From contig NZ_CP031188.1 of NCBI RefSeq assembly GCF_003344925.1, positions 2,215,001-2,279,000 on the forward strand: DNA of 64,000 nt. Direction: 5' to 3'. Every line of letters starts with the position of its first letter. Positions within the stretch are counted from its first letter, which is position 1. The stretch is from Flavobacterium arcticum (lineage in GTDB: Bacteria; Bacteroidota; Bacteroidia; Flavobacteriales; Flavobacteriaceae). This document shows positions 25,637 to 33,062 of this stretch, piece after piece. The notes beneath the pieces are model-generated. The model had not been told where the DNA came from. It saw only the letters and a program-made list of their open reading frames with translations, and made no database searches. The translations under genes were made by a program, and so were the position numbers.

Positions 25637-26860
25637 TTATGTATTTTCTTTATGTAACAGTCGTTGTAATAATAATAAACAGCCTACGGCTAGCATTCCG
25701 GCAGTACCCATTATTATCCAGTTAGTAGTATAACCCCAACGCGAAATAATTTCCATACCACTTTTTGCACTCACTATATGTGCTGCACTAAACGACATAG
25801 TGTAGAATGCCATATAACGTCCTTCGTGTCCTTTTGGGGCACGTCCCATAGCAAAAGAGTTAGAAAAAGGAAAGCAAAACATTTCACCAAAAGTTAAAAA
25901 CACCAAACTAATTAAGAGTATACCAAGCCATATATGAATAATTAATATATAAAAACTAATAGCCATAAGTAACGCCCCCCAAATAATAATTTTTATTTTA
26001 GGGACGCCTTTTCGTTCAAAATAGCCCACAAACGGCATCTCCATAAAAAATATCATTAAACCGTTAAAAGACATGAGTAAACCTGTATGAAACTCAGTAA
26101 GATTATATGCTTCCTTATGGTAGAGTGGTAGAGTAGTAAATAATTGAAAAAAAAGAACAGCGGTAATAAAGCTACTGAAAAGGAAAAGCCAGAAACTACC
26201 ATCGTAAAAAACAGAATGTTTTTTTACATTACTCTGGGTATTTTCATTATGCTCTTCTATAGGTTCTTTTTTCTTTTCTTTTATTAAAGCCCAAAATATC
26301 AAGATAGATACAATACAGGTTATGGCATCTGCCCAAAAAAGTCCCTTGTAACCAATGCCTACTATAATAAGCCCTCCCAATGCAGGACCAGCGGCAAAGC
26401 CTAAGTTTACTGCAATTCGTACTAATGTAAGCGCTCTTGTCCTGTTTTCGGGTTTTGCATATGCACCAAGTGAAACAAACATAGCAGGTCGAAACATATC
26501 GGCAATGACCATAATACCAAACATTGCAGCACACATACCCATAAAGGTAGTTACATATTGTATTACAAAAAATAATATTCCAGTTGTAAAAAGGCTGAAA
26601 ACCATTATTTTATAAAATCCTATTTTATCAGATAATTTCCCGCCAAGCCATGATCCTAATAAAGAACCAAAGCCAAAGCACATCATTACCGTACCTACCT
26701 GATTATATGAAAAACCTAAATCTTCTTTAAGGTATTTAGAGAGGAATGGCAGTACCATAGTGCCTGCACGATTAATAAAAGTAATAATGGTAAGTATCCA
26801 AATTTCTCGGCTAAAGCCTCTAAAATTGTCAATATATCGTGTAAAAACAGCTTTGAGCAT
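25637..26860 (-). CDS. Major facilitator superfamily transporter
   Basis: 407 aa with about 12 membrane segments in two six-helix halves and a charged central loop (KEKKKEPIEEHNENTQSN). The loop after the second helix carries the MFS motif GGKLSDKIGFYK. Similar to MdtH/YttB-type drug/H+ antiporter families, but the substrate cannot be read. Single gene; its 3' end lies 39 nt before the operator region of the BlaI gene. Confidence 0.85.
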   Translation of the reverse strand: MLKAVFTRYIDNFRGFSREIWILTIITFINRAGTMVLPFLSKYLKEDLGFSYNQVGTVMMCFGFGSLLGSWLGGKLSDKIGFYKIMVFSLFTTGILFFVIQYVTTFMGMCAAMFGIMVIADMFRPAMFVSLGAYAKPENRTRALTLVRIAVNLGFAAGPALGGLIIVGIGYKGLFWADAITCIVSILIFWALIKEKKKEPIEEHNENTQSNVKKHSVFYDGSFWLFLFSSFITAVLFFQLFTTLPLYHKEAYNLTEFHTGLLMSFNGLMIFFMEMPFVGYFERKGVPKIKIIIWGALLMAISFYILIIHIWLGILLISLVFLTFGEMFCFPFSNSFAMGRAPKGHEGRYMAFYTMSFSAAHIVSAKSGMEIISRWGYTTNWIIMGTAGMLAVGCLLLLQRLLHKENT

Positions 26861-27087
26861 TGGTTAGAAATTTTAACCGCAAAGATAAGAATTTAGTAAG
26901 GCTAACTTTCTACTTATACTAAGCATTATTACTCTTTTTCTTTTAAAAAATAAAGCACTAAAAATAGTTAAACCATTATTTACTTCTTGAGGTTATCTTG
27001 ATTTTTAAAAAAGTATAAAAATAAAAAAGGTTGTCGATATTTGTTTTGCGAACCCTATCAAATACAACCGCTCTTAAGAAATTTAAA

Positions 27088-27171
27088 AAGTCAAGTTGAC
27101 TTCATTGATATAGTGTTGTTGTGCTTCAGTTATTGCTAATTTAGACTGTAAAAATCAGAAATTTCTGATTT
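27088..27171. promoter_or_regulatory. Two palindromes in the gap upstream of the AraC-type regulator
   Basis: The 383-nt gap 26861-27243 holds no gene I can support. It contains AAGTCAA-G-TTGACTT at 27088-27102 (7-bp arms) and a perfect 20-bp palindrome at 27152-27171 (AAATCAGAAATTTCTGATTT). The second ends 72 nt before the start of the membrane-bound regulator and could be a binding site; no protein can be assigned. Confidence 0.35.
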
Positions 27172-27243
27172 GCCTTAACCTCAATAAATGAATTAGGTCT
27201 AAGAATTATTTTGTTACTTTGATTTTTTGAAATAACCAACCAT

Positions 27244-28368
27244 ATGTTTTTTATTATTGGAATTTTTATAGCTATTTTCCTTTCACTTCTTTTATTAATG
27301 AAAGCTAAAAAATCACGTGCAGATAAAATTCTTTTTGTCTGGCTCATTTTAATTTCTTTACTTCAAACATTTCGATATTTTTTAGAGTCTGGCTATTTTT
27401 TTAAACACCCGAATTGGCTTGGAGTTGAGCTAGTATTACCAGTTTTACATAGTGTTTTGTTATATATGTATGTTATTGAAATTACTGGAAATACCATTAG
27501 AAAAAAAAGTACTGTATTTCTGCATTTTATTCCTTCTATCATTTTAGTTGCATTAATAACCCCTTTTTTTCAATTAACGACTGAACAGAAAATACTTGTT
27601 TATCAAAATAATGGAGAAGGTTTTGAATGGTTTGTATTAATAGAAGGATTAATAGTTGTTATATCTGGTTTGACTTATTCTATTTGGTCTTTAATAATTA
27701 TAAATAGACATCAAAAAAACACAGAAAATATATTTTCGAATACAGAAAAAAAGAAATTACAGTGGTTAAAAATCTTATCCATAGGTAATGGTATTATATT
27801 CATATTAGCTCTTTTTTTTGAAACAAATGTCACTTATACAGCAATAGCGTTCTTAGTTCTGTTTATCGGTTTTTTTGGAATTAATCAATTAAATATTTTT
27901 TATTCTAATACCAGTGTGGTTGAAACATTAGATAAAGAACCACTTATAGAAGATAAAAAAGTAAAAAAGAAAGAAGTTTTTAGAAAAAGTATTTCAAAAA
28001 AAAAGTATGCTAAGTCTGGTTTAACTAAAAATAATGTTTTAGAGATTTATACTGCGCTCAAAGAGTTGATGGATAACAAGTCATATTATAAAAATTCAGA
28101 ACTCACTTTAGTAGAATTAGCCAAAATTTTAAATGTACACCCTAATTATTTATCGCAAGTCATTAACGAGGTTGAAGGAAAAAATTTTCACAACTACATT
28201 AACGGTCTTCGAATAAAAGAGTTTATTAGGTTGGCATCTATAAAAGATAATAAAAAATACACAGTAATTTCTCTAGCTTATGATTGTGGTTTTAATACAA
28301 AATCTACATTTAATAAGAATTTTAAACTGCAAACAGGAAAAACACCAACAGAATTTTTCAATTCTTAA
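27244..28368 (+). CDS. Membrane-anchored AraC-family transcription regulator
   Basis: 374 aa. The N-terminal about 220 residues contain about seven hydrophobic segments. A basic linker (KKVKKKEVFRKSISKKKYAKSG) leads to an AraC double-HTH domain of about 100 residues: LTLVELAKILNVHPNYLSQVINEVEG (first HTH) and YTVISLAYDCGFNTKSTFNKNFK (second HTH), ending TGKTPTEFF. This 7TM-AraC layout is common in Flavobacteriia and suggests a membrane sensor that acts on DNA directly. Ligand and targets are unknown. The nearest downstream gene is the tiny calcium-repeat lipoprotein. Confidence 0.88.
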   Translation: MFFIIGIFIAIFLSLLLLMKAKKSRADKILFVWLILISLLQTFRYFLESGYFFKHPNWLGVELVLPVLHSVLLYMYVIEITGNTIRKKSTVFLHFIPSIILVALITPFFQLTTEQKILVYQNNGEGFEWFVLIEGLIVVISGLTYSIWSLIIINRHQKNTENIFSNTEKKKLQWLKILSIGNGIIFILALFFETNVTYTAIAFLVLFIGFFGINQLNIFYSNTSVVETLDKEPLIEDKKVKKKEVFRKSISKKKYAKSGLTKNNVLEIYTALKELMDNKSYYKNSELTLVELAKILNVHPNYLSQVINEVEGKNFHNYINGLRIKEFIRLASIKDNKKYTVISLAYDCGFNTKSTFNKNFKLQTGKTPTEFFNS

Positions 28369-28602
28369 CTTGTTTTTTTATAAATAGTTTGTTCCCCTTG
28401 TAAAAGCATACTACTTATAGTATAAGTGCAACTCTCTATAAAACAGAGGAAAACCAATGGTCCTTTAGTAAGAACATGTAAGCACGTACTTTTTATTTTT
28501 TTACTTAAATACTAAGCCTTTTGATATTAAAAACCAGTGCATCTTTGTGATAAAATTATGCGTAATGAAATAATTCATTCGCTAACAAATAAAAATATAA
28601 AA

Positions 28603-28809
28603 ATGAAAACAAAGAAATTTTATTTATTTATTACGGTTTTTACTATGCTTTTAGCATTGAGTTCATGTAGTCTTGGTGACGACGATAATAATATTGTTGA
28701 AAGAAATGATGATGATGGAGACGGTGTTATAAATGTTATTGATGAATGTGCGCATACACCGGAAGGAGTGGAGGTTGATGCTGTTGGGTGTCCTGTTGAA
28801 GAGGATTAA
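28603..28809 (+). CDS. Tiny lipoprotein with one thrombospondin type-3 (calcium-binding) repeat
   Basis: 68 aa from the ATG at 28603; a longer frame from 28537 would put 22 odd residues before a good signal peptide, so it is rejected. Signal MKTKKFYLFITVF... with lipobox LSSC (C22), a short acidic linker GDDDNN, then a single TSP3 repeat, NDDDGDGVINVIDECAHTP followed by EGVEVDAVGCP, with the Asp/Asn ladder that binds calcium and the two disulfide cysteines. Such repeats usually precede OmpA domains; here the repeat stands alone, so this may be a truncated OmpA-like protein or a real small surface lipoprotein. Confidence 0.7.
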   Translation: MKTKKFYLFITVFTMLLALSSCSLGDDDNNIVERNDDDGDGVINVIDECAHTPEGVEVDAVGCPVEED

Positions 28810-28838
28810 TACTTTATAGAGGTTTTTATTATAAATAG

Positions 28839-29100
28839 AACTATTGTGACCCGTTGTACATTATGATTTTAGACCAATTGAGTTATACATTTAAACATCA
28901 TGATTTTATCTTTGTTTTAATTGGTCTAAAATAAAAATATTATATTGCTGATAGTCAGAGGTGTAGTAGTTTTTTAAAAATAATAATGCACAACGGGTTA
29001 TTGTGCTTATAATCATGATTATTCTTGTCCAATACCGCCATTGCAAAATGATTTACTAGTTGCCATAAAAGCAGGGGTAAAAGAGTTTGCAAAACATTAA
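28839..29100 (+). pseudogene. C-terminal remnant of a DUF1684 gene, interrupted by a MITE-like insert
   Basis: Reading from 28999 to the stop at 29098-29100 gives YCAYNHDYSCPIPPLQNDLL followed by VAIKAGVKEF, matching the conserved end of DUF1684 proteins (family pattern NPYCAYN..YSCPIPP.EN.L.V.I.AGVK). Removing the 150-bp insert 28849-28998 and one copy of the 7-bp duplication joins AAC (28839-28841) in frame to TATTGTGCT, restoring N-YCAYN. Upstream the frame meets a TAG at 28836-28838, so only the last about 35 codons of the gene remain. The family call is from memory of its C-terminal motif. Confidence 0.55.
28849..28998. mobile_element. MITE-like element, 150 bp, with 18-bp inverted ends and 7-bp target duplication
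   Basis: Left end ACCCGTTGTACATTATGA (28849-28866) and the reverse complement of the right end (28981-28998) agree at 16 of 18 positions. The element is flanked by a perfect 7-bp direct repeat TATTGTG (28842-28848 and 28999-29005). Inside is a second inverted repeat of 14 bp (28866-28879 with 28919-28932). It has no coding capacity, so it would depend on a transposase elsewhere. It sits within the DUF1684 remnant. Confidence 0.7.
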
Positions 29101-29138
29101 AAAAAGCCTGTTTAGTTATTAAAACTAAACAGGCTTTC
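29101..29138 (-). terminator. Terminator of the hom operon
   Basis: Stem AAAGCCTGTTTAGT/ACTAAACAGGCTTT (29103-29116 and 29124-29137). On the minus strand it is followed by a T run, 32 nt after the hom stop. It immediately follows the DUF1684 remnant stop. Confidence 0.85.
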
Positions 29139-29169
29139 ACACAAACAAAAACAGGTAATTATTAAACTT

Positions 29170-30405
29170 TTATGCTGTTTCTAAATCGTATAATACAGCT
29201 TTTTCTTTATTAAATAACACTTCAAGTAATACAAAAGATAATCTACTGTTATAATCTATATATAAATCTTTTATATTTTTTAAAAATATATTTCCTGTTA
29301 TATACCCTGAGTCGTTATTAGTGTAAGCTTCTTCTATAGAAACAAATTGCTCTTTCAATAACAGAGTATCTTCTTTTTGATGACGCACCAATACTTTTAG
29401 TAATACATCATCTAATAAAACAAGATTCTCTTTTTGGTATATTTTTTTGTACTCATATTTATAATCATACCCCAAAGCCGAAATATCTGAAAGTACTGCC
29501 GACGCTGTAGGATAAGCTCCCGCACCACGCCCCACAAAGAAATGTGTATCAGCAAAACTAGTTTTGGTAATAATACCATTAAATACATCATCTACATGAT
29601 ACAAGCGGTCTTCGGTACTTACAAACTTTGGTATTACAAAAGCCGATAAGCTTCCGTCTTCTTCCTTAAAAGCGTGTGCAACCAACTTTATTTTCAGTCC
29701 TTTTTCTTTGGCATATCTAAGTTCTAGTTCTCCAATATTGTCAATACCTATGTTAAAAATATCATCTGGTTGTGCTATATAACCAAAGGAATGAGCCAAT
29801 AAAATGAGTAGCTTGTATTTGGCATCAAATCCGCCTACATCAAGCAACGGATTACTTTCTGCAAAGCCTTTTTCTTGAGCCTGTTTCAAAGCTTCTTCAT
29901 AAGATAAGTTTTCTTCCAGCGTTTTGGTAAGAATATAATTGGTAGAGCCGTTTACAATACCTTCTATCGACTCCAAAAGGTCGTTATCATAATACTCTTC
30001 CAAATTACGTATAATGGGCATACTGGCACAGGCTGCTGCCTCATACAGTAACGGAGCACCGTATTCTTTTTGTAGTTCGAGTAACTCTGTAAAGTGTTCG
30101 GCTATCATTTTTTTATTTGCCGATACTACTGCTTTACCTTTTTTTAATGCAGCCGATACAATTTCGAATGCCGCATCAGCATCGTCAATCAATTCAACTA
30201 CTACATTTATTTCGTCATCATTTAAAATGTCGTTTTTATCATATGTAAAGTGTTGTGCTTCTATTTCTCTTTTCTTGTCTTTATTTTTTATACAAATCTT
30301 CTTAATATTAGCTTTTAAACCTGCTGTTTTATGTAATACTTCATATAAACCAAACCCTACGCATCCGAAACCGAATAATCCTATTGTTAATTTCTTTTCT
30401 GACAT
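29170..30405 (-). CDS. hom: Homoserine dehydrogenase
   Basis: NAD(P)-dependent reduction of aspartate semialdehyde to homoserine, the branch to Met and Thr. 411 aa. N-terminal Rossmann segment LTIGLFGFGCVGFGLYEVL, substrate region VSANKKMIAEH and ALLYEAAACASMPIIRNLE, then GIVNGSTNYILTKT, and the catalytic stretch GFAESNPLLDVGGFDAKYKLLIL. It is a stand-alone enzyme, not fused to aspartate kinase; a classic ACT domain is not obvious in the last 100 residues. It is 6 nt downstream of the Cys/Met PLP enzyme in the riboswitch-controlled operon. Confidence 0.92.
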   Translation of the reverse strand: MSEKKLTIGLFGFGCVGFGLYEVLHKTAGLKANIKKICIKNKDKKREIEAQHFTYDKNDILNDDEINVVVELIDDADAAFEIVSAALKKGKAVVSANKKMIAEHFTELLELQKEYGAPLLYEAAACASMPIIRNLEEYYDNDLLESIEGIVNGSTNYILTKTLEENLSYEEALKQAQEKGFAESNPLLDVGGFDAKYKLLILLAHSFGYIAQPDDIFNIGIDNIGELELRYAKEKGLKIKLVAHAFKEEDGSLSAFVIPKFVSTEDRLYHVDDVFNGIITKTSFADTHFFVGRGAGAYPTASAVLSDISALGYDYKYEYKKIYQKENLVLLDDVLLKVLVRHQKEDTLLLKEQFVSIEEAYTNNDSGYITGNIFLKNIKDLYIDYNSRLSFVLLEVLFNKEKAVLYDLETA

Positions 30406-30411
30406 TTCTTT

Positions 30412-31584
30412 TTATTTAGCAATTATTTCGGCGGTTTGTTTTACGGCTATTTCAATAGCCTGTTTGATATCAGCAATCAAATCATCAGCATCCTCAAGCC
30501 CTACGGATAATCGGATAAGACTATCGGTAACTCCTGATCTGTATCTTTTTTCAGCAGGGATAGATTTATGTGTCATTTCGCAAGGTAAGCAACACAAGCT
30601 TTTTACACCGCCTAAACTCTCAGCTAGTTTAAATAACTTTGTATTGGTAACTATTGCCGTAGCCAATTCTTTATCGTCTATAACAAGATCGAACGTTACA
30701 ATACCCCCAAAATATTTTTGTTGTTTTTTAGCGATATCGTGGTTGTGGTGAGAGGGTAATCCTGGGTAGTAAACATTCTTAATTAATTTTTCTTGTATTA
30801 AAAATTCAGCGATTTTTTGAGCATTTTCAGCGTGTTGTCTAATACGTAGTGAAAGTGTTTCTATACCTCGCAAGGCAAGCCAACTATCAAAAGGACCGAG
30901 TATAGCACCAGATGCATTTTGAATAAATTTTATTTTATCGCCTAGCTCTTGAGTAGCAGTAATTACAAGCCCCGCTATAAGGTCGCTATGCCCTGAAATA
31001 TATTTTGTAGCACTATGTATTACAATATCAGCACCTAGGTCAATAGGTTTTTGAGATACAGGTGATGCAAATGTGTTATCTACACACAGCAGGATATCAT
31101 TCTTTTTGGCAATAGCTGCAATGGCAATAATATCAGATATTTTAAGGGTAGGGTTAGTGGGAGATTCTATCCATATCAATTTTGTTTTTGATGTAACCAC
31201 CTTGGCAATATTATCAGAGTTAGTAGAATCGACATAGTTAATACTGATACCAAATTTTTCATACACATGGGTAAATAGCCTGAATGCTCCACCATAAATA
31301 TCATCTACTGCAATAATTTCGTCACCTGTTTTTAGTAGTTTAACTACAGCATCAATAGCTGCAAGACCACTAGCAAAAGCATAACCGCTAGTACCGTTTT
31401 CAAGTTTTGCTATAGTGTCTTCAAGAGCTTTACGAGTTGGGTTGTTACTGCGTGAATAATCGTAGCCTTTATTCACTCCTGGTGCTTCTTGCACAAATGT
31501 TGATGTTTGATAAATGGGCACTGAGATACTTCCGGTTAATTCATCTACGGGAATGCTGTGCAAAATTTGAGTTTGTTCTTTCAT
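30412..31584 (-). CDS. Cys/Met-metabolism PLP enzyme (cystathionine gamma-synthase/lyase type)
   Basis: 390 aa, fold-type I PLP enzyme. The Schiff-base lysine is K194 in HSATKYISGHSD; YSRSNNPTR (43-51) holds the PLP phosphate across the dimer; CVDNTFASP carries the ring-binding aspartate; SLGGVKSLCCLP near the end is the substrate carboxylate region. Sequence alone does not separate cystathionine gamma-synthase from gamma-lyase. The SAM-I riboswitch upstream and hom downstream point to methionine synthesis, i.e. the gamma-synthase role (metB-like). Confidence 0.85.
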   Translation of the reverse strand: MKEQTQILHSIPVDELTGSISVPIYQTSTFVQEAPGVNKGYDYSRSNNPTRKALEDTIAKLENGTSGYAFASGLAAIDAVVKLLKTGDEIIAVDDIYGGAFRLFTHVYEKFGISINYVDSTNSDNIAKVVTSKTKLIWIESPTNPTLKISDIIAIAAIAKKNDILLCVDNTFASPVSQKPIDLGADIVIHSATKYISGHSDLIAGLVITATQELGDKIKFIQNASGAILGPFDSWLALRGIETLSLRIRQHAENAQKIAEFLIQEKLIKNVYYPGLPSHHNHDIAKKQQKYFGGIVTFDLVIDDKELATAIVTNTKLFKLAESLGGVKSLCCLPCEMTHKSIPAEKRYRSGVTDSLIRLSVGLEDADDLIADIKQAIEIAVKQTAEIIAK

Positions 31585-31668
31585 TTTGTTTTGATTTAGA
31601 AAATTTAATTAAACATTGTTTAGTTTTATAAAAAACTATCCAAATCCATTATCGGAAAGTACATATAA

Positions 31669-31702
31669 TAAAAAATGCCTTCCCGATAAGTCAGAAAGGC
31701 AT
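31669..31702 (-). terminator. Riboswitch-controlled terminator
   Basis: On the minus strand ATGCCTT ... AAGGCAT (31702-31675) followed by a run of T. The ascending side contains TTTCTGACTTATC (31698-31686), which can pair instead with the 3' strand of riboswitch helix P1 and its flank (GATAAGTTTAGAAA), forming an antiterminator. High SAM frees the terminator. Confidence 0.75.
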
Positions 31703-31737
31703 ATAATATTTTTGAAGTATTATGTACTAATTTCTAA

Positions 31738-31846
31738 ACTTATCTTTCCCAAATATACTTGGGTTGAATGTGGCACCTTATTCATTTCTGAACAGGTTGC
31801 CAAGACTTCATTGGGTCAATTCCCTCGGTCTTTCTGGATAAGAATA
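31738..31846 (-). promoter_or_regulatory. SAM-I riboswitch (S-box leader)
   Basis: On the minus strand: P1 TTCTTATCC ... AAGATAAG, then the conserved elements CAGAAAGACCGAGGGAATTG, ACCCAATGAAGTCTTGGCAACC, GGTGCCACATTC, and GGGAAAGATAAG at the 3' end. These are the kink-turn, the P3/J3-4 core and P1 of the S-box class. It sits between a consensus promoter and a switchable terminator and controls the metB-like/hom operon: methionine genes are off when SAM is plentiful. Confidence 0.93.
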
Positions 31847-31867
31847 ATTTTCTAAAAGAACTTGCAG

Positions 31868-31900
31868 CAAAGGTAAAGCAGAAACATCTGTAATTCCAAA
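31868..31900 (-). promoter_or_regulatory. Promoter of the metB-like/hom operon
   Basis: On the minus strand TTTG (31900-31897), 21-bp spacer, TACCTTTG (31875-31868), about 22 nt before the first riboswitch base. Confidence 0.75.
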
Positions 31901-31948
31901 ATTATTTTACATAAAATTACAAAATAATGATTTTCAACACATTAAAAT

Positions 31949-32803
31949 CTAATATACTTGTGATAGCGTGATGAATAGTATAGCTGCAAGAGCTAAAAAT
32001 ATACCTGCATAATTTAAAATAGATATCTTTTCTTTAAAAAGAAATACACCGGCAAAACTGCCTAAAACAATTACCCCAATGTTCATACTAGCAAAAACAG
32101 TTGATGGATTTTCAGCAAATACACGATGAGCTTTAAGGTAAAAAAGTATGTTTCCAAAGTTGAATAGCCCTATCAAAGCACCAAATAATATATTTTTAGT
32201 CAATACTTTAGTTTTGCATGTCATTACATCATTAATAACCAATAATATAGATATTATAAGTGCTCCGCAAAAAATGATGAATAAAGATGTAGTGTAAGAT
32301 ACTTTTGTATAAAGTGCTATTTGTTTAAATAGTATATCTACTATACCAAAACCAATAAGTACAACGGCAGGAAATATCCACTTTTTATTACCTTGTTTGT
32401 CACTTTTATTTAATATTAGCAGAATAGCGGGAAAAGCTATAATGAGTCCTATTATTTTTAAAACATTAAAACCTTCTCTAAATATAAAGTATGCAGCTAA
32501 TATGGGTATAATGAGCGAAAGTCGCTGAGCAGCATCGGTTTTTACAATGCCCATATGCCTTATAGAGGCTGCCAAAAACAAAAATATAGTAGGTAGTAGT
32601 ATAGATAAAGTAATATAGATGGTCCAGGGGGCATCATCATCTATAGAAAGAGGTGCAGGGTTAAAAACAAAATAGCAAAGTAATAATGCAAATACATAAT
32701 TCCACATAACAATCTGCATTACTGATGCAGAGTATCTTCTCACAGTTTTGAAAAGAACTCCTACAGTTACGCTACATATAATGCTTAAAATCAGGTATAT
32801 CAT
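31949..32803 (-). CDS. EamA/DMT-family permease
   Basis: 284 aa with about ten membrane helices in two five-helix repeats (the second begins WIFPAVVLIGFGIVDILFKQ), as in drug/metabolite exporters. The conserved end-of-repeat features are visible (AAYFIFREGFNVLKIIGLIIAFPAILLIL and AGVFLFKEKISILNYAGIFLALAAILFI). Substrate unknown; many relatives export amino acids or metabolites. It lies upstream of the riboswitch promoter on the same strand but has its own unit. Confidence 0.87.
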   Translation of the reverse strand: MIYLILSIICSVTVGVLFKTVRRYSASVMQIVMWNYVFALLLCYFVFNPAPLSIDDDAPWTIYITLSILLPTIFLFLAASIRHMGIVKTDAAQRLSLIIPILAAYFIFREGFNVLKIIGLIIAFPAILLILNKSDKQGNKKWIFPAVVLIGFGIVDILFKQIALYTKVSYTTSLFIIFCGALIISILLVINDVMTCKTKVLTKNILFGALIGLFNFGNILFYLKAHRVFAENPSTVFASMNIGVIVLGSFAGVFLFKEKISILNYAGIFLALAAILFITLSQVY

Positions 32804-33062
32804 TTACTTAAATTTATCGCGCAAAAATAATATGTTTTCGCATATACACAAGAATTATAGGGTTGTATCTTTTTTGTATCTTTGAAAACGAAGACAAAAA
32901 AGAATAGTATTATTGCTCAAAACACTAGTATTAATTGGGTTTGTCGCAATTTTTATTTAAAATAATAATTTTAATTTATTTTTAATTAAATAATAACTTT
33001 TAGTTAATTTTTGAGGTTAAAAAGCTTTTAGATTGCTAAAATCTGTGAAAATTAGATTGATT

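Noticed and set aside
27083..27150. Short minus-strand stretch reading like the end of a protein (KLAITEAQQHYINEVNLTF)
   Set aside because: Only about 22 codons, bounded upstream by a stop; no family recognised, so not called a remnant.
30014..30751. 245-aa plus-strand frame over hom and the PLP enzyme
   Set aside because: Long but antisense to two well-identified genes, Ser/Phe/Ile-rich with no motif.
32877..32884. TATCTTTG -7-like box upstream of the subtilase
   Set aside because: No matching -33 element at the right distance and 180 nt from the start codon; left out as a promoter.
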